A stretch of 64,000 nt of DNA from Tetradesmus obliquus (lineage: Eukaryota; Chlorophyta; Chlorophyceae; Sphaeropleales; Scenedesmaceae). Shown here in pieces: positions 59,538 to 64,000 of this stretch. How positions within the stretch are numbered: position 1 is the stretch's first letter; each line of letters starts with the position of its first letter. The stretch covers positions 1,975,501 through 2,039,500 of the forward strand of contig CP126204.1 of assembly GCA_030272155.1 (NCBI GenBank), in the 5' to 3' direction. Below the pieces are notes generated by a model, which ran no database searches, was not told the DNA's origin, and saw nothing but the letters and a program-made list of their open reading frames with translations. The position numbers and the translations under genes are program-made.

Positions 59538-61197
59538 TGCTGCTGCACTATCATCAGGCCTCGCGCAGCACCTGCTTGCAGTGCTCACAGACTCCTCGCT
59601 GCATGCACGGCTTTCAGAAGCAGGCAGGGACACAGCGCTGCAGTACACCCCAGCCAAAGTGATGGACCATTTGGAGGCAGTACTGTACTGCCTAACTGCC
59701 TGCGGCCCTGAGCTGCTTCAGCTGCGGCAGACCTGCTTGTTAGATCTGCAGATTGCATGTGCAAAAGCCAGCAAAGCCTGCAGCCGGCCTGCGAGTGCGG
59801 CGCAGCAGCAGGCGGCGCAGCAGCAGCGGCAGCTGGCACTGCTGCAGGCGCAGCTGAAGCAGCAGCTGCAGCAGCAGCAGGTGGCCGAGCACAGCCAACG
59901 GCAGAAGCTGCTGCAGCTGCTGCTGCAACAGCAGCAGCAGCAGCAGCAGATAGGTTTTGGTGGGCCGCAGCAGCTGCGGCTGCAGTCTCTGCAGGTAGTG
60001 CAGCAGCTGAATCTCGCAGCACCTCCCCAGCACTTAGCGCTGCTGCAGCAGCACCAGCAGCAGCAGCAGGTGCCAATGCAGGCGAGCCTGCTGGTGCCGT
60101 TCCTGCAAGTGCAGCAGCAGCAGCAGCAGCCGGCAGGAGTAACGCAGCTGCACGTGCGCTCATCTGGTGCACTGTGGCAGCAGCAGCAGCAGCAGCAGCA
60201 GAGCGAGTATACGCAGGCTGTTTTTGGCGAGAAGGTAGTGCAGAACACTAGCCAGCAGCAGCAGCAGCAGCAGGCAGAGCAGCAAGGCGTGCCGCTGCTG
60301 CAGATTAACCAGACAACTGAGCAGCAGCAGCAGCACCAACCGAGTCCCGCGGCACTGCAGGTGCTGCATCAGTTACAGGCAGCGCAGCAGCAGCAGCAAC
60401 AGAGCCAGCAGCAGCAAGTAGCCCTGCTGTCTATGCTCCGCGCCAGCAGCAGCAGCAGCAGCTTGGGACAGCTGCCGACGTCTGTGTTTCAGCAGCAGCA
60501 GCAGCAAGAGCAGCAGCAGCAGATGCAGTTGTCGCTGTCACTGCAGCAGCAGCAGCAGCAGCGCCAACTGCAGATGCCGGTGTTCTCCGGTGTGCTTGTT
60601 GGCTCATCGATAGCGGCAGCAGCAGGTGGACTTTCGCTGCATCAAATGAGCCAGCAGCAGCAGGCGCAGCTGCAGCTGCCGTTTTCCCAGCAGCCCGCGC
60701 AGGCGCAGCTGCTGCTGCCTTTTTCTCAACAGCAGCAGCAGGTGCAGGCGCAGCTGCTGCTGCCCAGGCATAGCATGCAGCTGCAGGTACAGCAGCAAGT
60801 GCCATTGGCTTATCCACAGCAGCAGCTTGCGTTGTCTCAGCAGCAGCCGTTAGGGTTGTCGCAGCAGCAGTTGGTGTTCTCTCAGCAGCAGCCGCTGGCA
60901 TTGTCGCAGCAGCAATTGGCTTTCTCTCAGCAGCAGCCATTGGCTATGTCGCAGCAGCAGCTGCGGTTCTCTCAGCAGCAGCAGCAGCAGCAGCAGCTGG
61001 CATTATCGCAGCAGCAGCTGGCGTTTGCTCAACAGCAGCCGCTGGGTCTGTCGCAGCAGCTGCAGGCTGGATTTAGCCAGCAGCTGTTAGGGTACGCTCA
61101 GCAGCAGCCACTGGCATATCCCCAGCAGCAGCAGCAGCAGCAGCAGCAGCTTGTGCAGCCGCAGCAGGAGCTGCGCCTTTTGTCACAGATGTATTGA
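55994..61197 (+). CDS. GT4-type glycosyltransferase with long Gln-rich C-terminal tail
   Basis: Five exons join in phase: 55994-56512, 56941-57030, 57477-58513, 59238-59374, 59558-61197, giving 1140 residues. The N-terminal acceptor-side half shows RVCYMLPHHNITGGMKCLVE, a typical GT-B opening with the Gly-rich loop, and VLYWEQGHEWIFGD. The donor half shows LLIPNGIDCERF, KKRILIVGNPALPLKGF and the EX7E motif (Glu551 and Glu559 in YEAWGMPVLEAMACGVPVVT), diagnostic of retaining GT4 enzymes. A low-complexity insert of about 180 residues (Ala and Gln runs) separates PNGID from the donor half. After the fold ends near residue 670, about 470 residues are Gln-rich, including repeated LALSQQQLAFSQQQPL units. 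No signal peptide or membrane helix is evident. Donor and acceptor sugars cannot be told. Exon choice is complicated by several exact-phase copies. Confidence 0.85.
57267..57476 (+). repeat. 105-bp in-frame tandem copies of the start of GT exon 57477-58513
   Basis: CAACAG (GAACAG in the first) followed by VAQNYLKQDQLFHLVMH occurs at 57267, 57372 and 57477, with a period of exactly 105 bp (35 codons). The frame is open through all three. Confidence 0.95.
58514..58997 (+). repeat. Two 242-bp near-identical copies of the end of GT exon 57477-58513
   Basis: VDFELETVLSPSQAELPALY through MFSS with AGCAG/GTGAGG donor ends at 58513, 58755 and 58997. The intron sequence between is also copied with only a few differences. 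Confidence 0.95.
59040..59172 (+). repeat. Decayed copies of the start of GT exon 59238-59374
   Basis: MACG.LVVTTDCL-like sequence lies at about 59053-59095. A YEA...GLPVVT-like fragment follows a GCTGCAG acceptor at about 59138-59170. Confidence 0.7.
59455..59500 (+). repeat. Copy of the start of GT exon 59558-61197
   Basis: ATCATCAG followed by GLAQLLLAVLT resembles the exon start GLAQHLLAVLTD 100 bp later. A (CTG)n run lies between. Confidence 0.8.
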
Positions 61198-62734
61198 TTC
61201 GTGCAGCTGTGTGCCGTTTCTTAGAGCTGCAGCCGGCAGCAGCGGCCAGGCAGTAGGCATGCCACGTGTCGTTGCTGCAAGCACTGTTACATTAGGTTGT
61301 ATCATGTGGGGTATGACTTAGGATGCCACATTGGATCGTGTGGTGTAGCTACTCTGCTTACAGTTCAACGCCATTGTGGCGCTGCGCGACTGTTAGCAGT
61401 GGGTGTAGAGTGTTCTCATGTCCTCAGCGGCTGTTGTGGACCCAACAGCAGCAGCAGCAGTGCGGCTTGATGTCTCTGTGCTGCTGCATGTGTTGTGGCA
61501 CAGCGCAAACGGCAGTGCTGATGCGTTTGACAGGAAAAGCGGCGAGGAAGTCATGCTGAAGTTGTGCGTAAGTCATATGCATGTCATGCGTATGTCATGC
61601 GTATGTCATGCCTTTGCCATTGTGCAAGCTTTAATGCTTGCTGTTGCTGGGATGCAGGTTGAGTTGGGTAGCTGCAGGGGTTGACTTGCAGATGGCTGCT
61701 GTATAGATTCAGCAGGTTGAAGCTCGATGTACATACATGAACTGCAGACACACACACACACACACACACACTGCAGTTGAATTGCACATTTTGAACTGGT
61801 GTTTCGGGGTTGTTTTGGGGAGCAGGTGGTTGCTCAGCAGCTTGCAAGGTGCCTGCCTGTGAGCCAAAGCGTTGCTTGCAGGACCGCAGATGCATGTGGT
61901 GTCAGCATCATGCTGGCGCGTTGTGTTTATGTGCGAGTCCCCAAAGCAGCAAGTTAACAGTGCACGCAGCAGCGGGTCTTGATGTACAGGTTTGTATAGC
62001 AGCAGTGTGTTTACATTGCACCAGTGCGCAACATGCTTGTTGTTGCGGGTGGGCGGCATTGCGCTCACTTGGCGCTAATCAGTGCTGCTTTCAGTCAGAG
62101 CTTCCACATTCCTGCAATTGTCGAGTGGTGTCAATGGCACACAGTCGCATTGTTATTACTTGTGTGTTACCTGCAACTCTGTACACTTGCTGAGTCGGCA
62201 GCACCAGCTGCAGCTGCCTCAGAGGCACTGCAGCTAAGCTGCTTGATGTAATACGTACACTGGTCCATTCACAGCTTGTTTGTATGCTTGTAGCAAGGTT
62301 CTACTGTACCAGCTACGCCTGGGTCGCCATTGACATGTGCATAACGGTCCTGCAAACAAGCTACAGGGCGAGCCCGTCACATGTATTTGTACTGCCGCCA
62401 AAGTCAGCATCTTCGCCGTGCATATTCTGACAAGTCCTGCAGCTTTAAAACTAAATGCTATCGCTTTTCCTTGCGCCGTGACCTTGCACCAGCAGCTGCT
62501 GTGGTAGCGGTGAGCCAGCGCGCGGCAAAACAGGTGACGGGCGCTGCAGGACAGCCAGCAGGTTGTTGTACTTCAATATTAAACTGTAGTTACTTGTAAG
62601 TACTTTTCAGGTAAGAGCGTATGTTGAGTGTACGCCCTTTCCTAACCTTGACACCATCACGCCATGCAGCAACAGCATGATGTGCTAAACGTGCTGCCCC
62701 TGACTGCTATGCACTGCCCGCACAACAGCCTCAG
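61198..62734. other. Intergenic region
   Basis: The glycosyltransferase 3' UTR and Kazal gene promoter. A + frame from an ATG at 61418 (MSSAAVVDP, then LDVSVLLHVLWHSANGS) is protein-like for about 50 codons and ends near a GTGCGTAAG donor, but no partner exon was found. TGTAA occurs at 62247-62251. Confidence 0.4.
61748..61771 (+). repeat. (AC)12 microsatellite
   Basis: Uninterrupted AC dinucleotide run of 24 bp. Confidence 0.95.
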
Positions 62735-63178
62735 ATGACAAGAAACAGGATGCTCAAGGCTGCAGCAGCAGTAGCAGCACTACTGGCAGTGCTCTGCTGC
62801 ATCAGCAGCATGAGGGTAGCAGCAGCAGCAGCAATGCCAGCACAGCAGTCGCCAGACCCGTGCGGGTGTTTGAACACCTACCGCCCTGTATGCGGGGGCG
62901 GCACTCGCTTTATCAACAGCTGCAAAGCGGAGTGCGCTGGCTTCGCAGCAGCAGAGCCGATCGGCCCGGACAACTGCAACGCAACAGACAGCAGCAGGAA
63001 TGACGACGACTGGCCAGACTTCCCAGACATTTGCACCTGTGGTGGCATCTATGCACCTGTGTGTGCTGGCAGGAACTTCACCAGGTACTTTGCAAATGCA
63101 TGTGAGGCGAGGTGTGCTGGTTTCTCTGTGAGCAAAGCAGTAGGGCGCAGCGGCACCTGCCCTCCGTCAAGGCCTTGA
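62735..63178 (+). CDS. Secreted two-domain Kazal-type serine protease inhibitor
   Basis: Single-exon frame of 147 residues. A basic start and a hydrophobic Ala/Leu core (about residues 8-33) form a signal peptide. Two Kazal-like modules follow: C.C...YRPVCGGG.RF.NSCKAECAG....GPDNC (about 43-81) and CTCGGIYAPVCAG..TRYFANACEARCAG......GTC (about 99-141). Each has the six-Cys framework and the PVC turn of the family. The reactive-site P1 residue would lie just after the second Cys of each module. The linker is acidic (NDDDWPDFPD). Such proteins inhibit subtilisin- or trypsin-like proteases outside the cell; the target is unknown. A second Met at 62750 would give a slightly shorter signal peptide. 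A TGTAA lies 100 bases past the stop. Confidence 0.9.
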   Translation: MTRNRMLKAAAAVAALLAVLCCISSMRVAAAAAMPAQQSPDPCGCLNTYRPVCGGGTRFINSCKAECAGFAAAEPIGPDNCNATDSSRNDDDWPDFPDICTCGGIYAPVCAGRNFTRYFANACEARCAGFSVSKAVGRSGTCPPSRP

Positions 63179-63200
63179 GCAGCACCTGCAGCAGCAGCAG

Positions 63201-63238
<38 letters not shown>

Positions 63239-63590
63239 GCACCTACCCTCCTTCAAGGCCTTGAGCAGCACTGGCAACGTGTAAATGAGCTGCCAGCTTT
63301 GTTCAAACATTGTGCGCCTTGCAATATGTTGACTAGCATCCTTAGGTAGCATGATGAGGAAAGATCAGCAGACGTGAGCAGCACTGGTAGCGTGTGCATG
63401 CGCTGCCAGCTTTGTTCAAACATTGTGCGCGTTGCAAGATGTTGTCTACTAGTAGCATCCTTAGGTAGCATGATGAGGAAACATCAGCAGGCATGAGAAG
63501 CACTGCCAGCGCGTGATGTGCATGATGGCTGTATTTTTGAGCCGTGTGTAGCTTGCAGGATATTGTCTAGCATCCTTAGGTAGCATGTGT
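63152..63590 (+). repeat. Tandem repeats at and beyond the end of the Kazal gene
   Basis: The last codons and stop (CAAGGCCTTGAGCAGCAC) are copied after a (CAG)n tract at about 63238-63272. From there units of about 114-118 bp start at 63263, 63377 and 63495 and share GCATCCTTAGGTAGCATG. The third unit is the most decayed. Confidence 0.85.
63280..63284 (+). terminator. Candidate TGTAA polyadenylation signal of the Kazal gene
   Basis: First TGTAA after the stop, within the first repeat unit. Motif and position only. Confidence 0.4.
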
Positions 63591-64000
63591 AGGTAGTGTT
63601 AGCAAACTTACAGACAGTTTTGAAGCTGCATATGGCATTGCACTGTGCTTGAATCTGCTTGTGAGTGTGTGTCCAGCGCGATACTTTGTCTGGGGAGCAG
63701 GGAAGAGGGTGGGAATGAAGCGCACGCAATGCAGGTGCCAGTTGTTAGCAGCGATAAGGCCAGCAGCATCAATGGTTGTTGTTTTGCATCGCACAGCCTT
63801 CACCAGAACAGTTGTAGCATCTGCAATCCTACAGTTTGATGCAGGGGTTTTGTTTGCGGCAACTGTGACACAGCTTTCAGCATACCAGTTGCCACATCTG
63901 CAGTCTGCCGCATTCAATGCAGCAGGTGCCACATGTATCTATGTGGCGAACTTGTTTCTATCATGGCATCCAGCATGGTCGTATATTGTGTGTGATGTCA
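63591..64000. other. Window edge, possible exon on the minus strand
   Basis: On the - strand about 63725-63930 reads CGNWYAESCVTV and NCRIADATTVLVKAVRC, a Cys-containing stretch that looks more protein-like than its surroundings. It could be an exon of a gene extending beyond the window. I do not recognise it and cannot place its splice sites. Confidence 0.2.

Noticed and set aside
63340-63500. Possible box C/D snoRNAs (ATGATGA words)
   Set aside because: No CTGA D box at a suitable distance and no terminal stem. The words are part of a decaying tandem repeat.

Overview
The window is nuclear DNA from a green alga, most likely a chlorophycean of the Sphaeropleales/Scenedesmus type. The organism call is an inference from four features: many short exons with consensus GT(G/A)AGT donors and (C/T)TGCAG acceptors, TGTAA polyadenylation motifs after several stop codons, very heavy CAG/CTG content giving poly-Gln, poly-Ala and poly-Ser tracts, and the gene content (phytochelatin synthase, a plastid ribosomal protein, an F-box/LRR protein, a Kazal inhibitor). 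All gene models were spliced by eye. The internal junctions keep codon phase, except where an entry says otherwise.

Layout: (1) 1-6134 (+), the 3' two thirds of a transportin/karyopherin-beta2 gene. (2) 8115-12943 (-), an intact phytochelatin synthase. (3) 13854-25168 (+), a full ABCC/MRP-type ABC transporter, divergent from the synthase across about 0.9 kb. (4) 27003-30984 (+), plastid ribosomal protein PSRP-3/Ycf65 (cS23). (5) 32110-34186 (+), an F-box/leucine-rich-repeat protein. (6) 34187-37180, a gene-poor stretch with three tandem-repeat families. (7) 37181-43809 (-), a very large low-complexity single-pass membrane protein with three Trp/Cys repeats. (8) 45198-52355 (+), the kinetochore scaffold KNL1/Spc105. 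(9) 53051-55326 (+), a membrane-anchored DUF218 protein. (10) 55994-61197 (+), a GT4-type glycosyltransferase with a roughly 500-residue Gln-rich tail. (11) 62735-63178 (+), a secreted two-domain Kazal inhibitor.

Two observations stand out. First, the enzyme that makes phytochelatins and an ABC transporter of the class that moves phytochelatin-metal complexes into vacuoles sit head to head, forming a potential two-gene metal/metalloid detoxification module with a shared promoter. Second, in most of the multi-exon genes here the edges of exons, with the adjoining splice site, are locally duplicated in tandem. The copies form ladders of relic or latent exons inside introns and 3' UTRs. Some copies keep the reading frame exactly (138 bp in transportin, 105 bp in the glycosyltransferase). 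In one intron a copied exon edge lies in the loop of a long inverted repeat. No tRNA, rRNA, CRISPR array or recognisable transposon or virus-like element was found.
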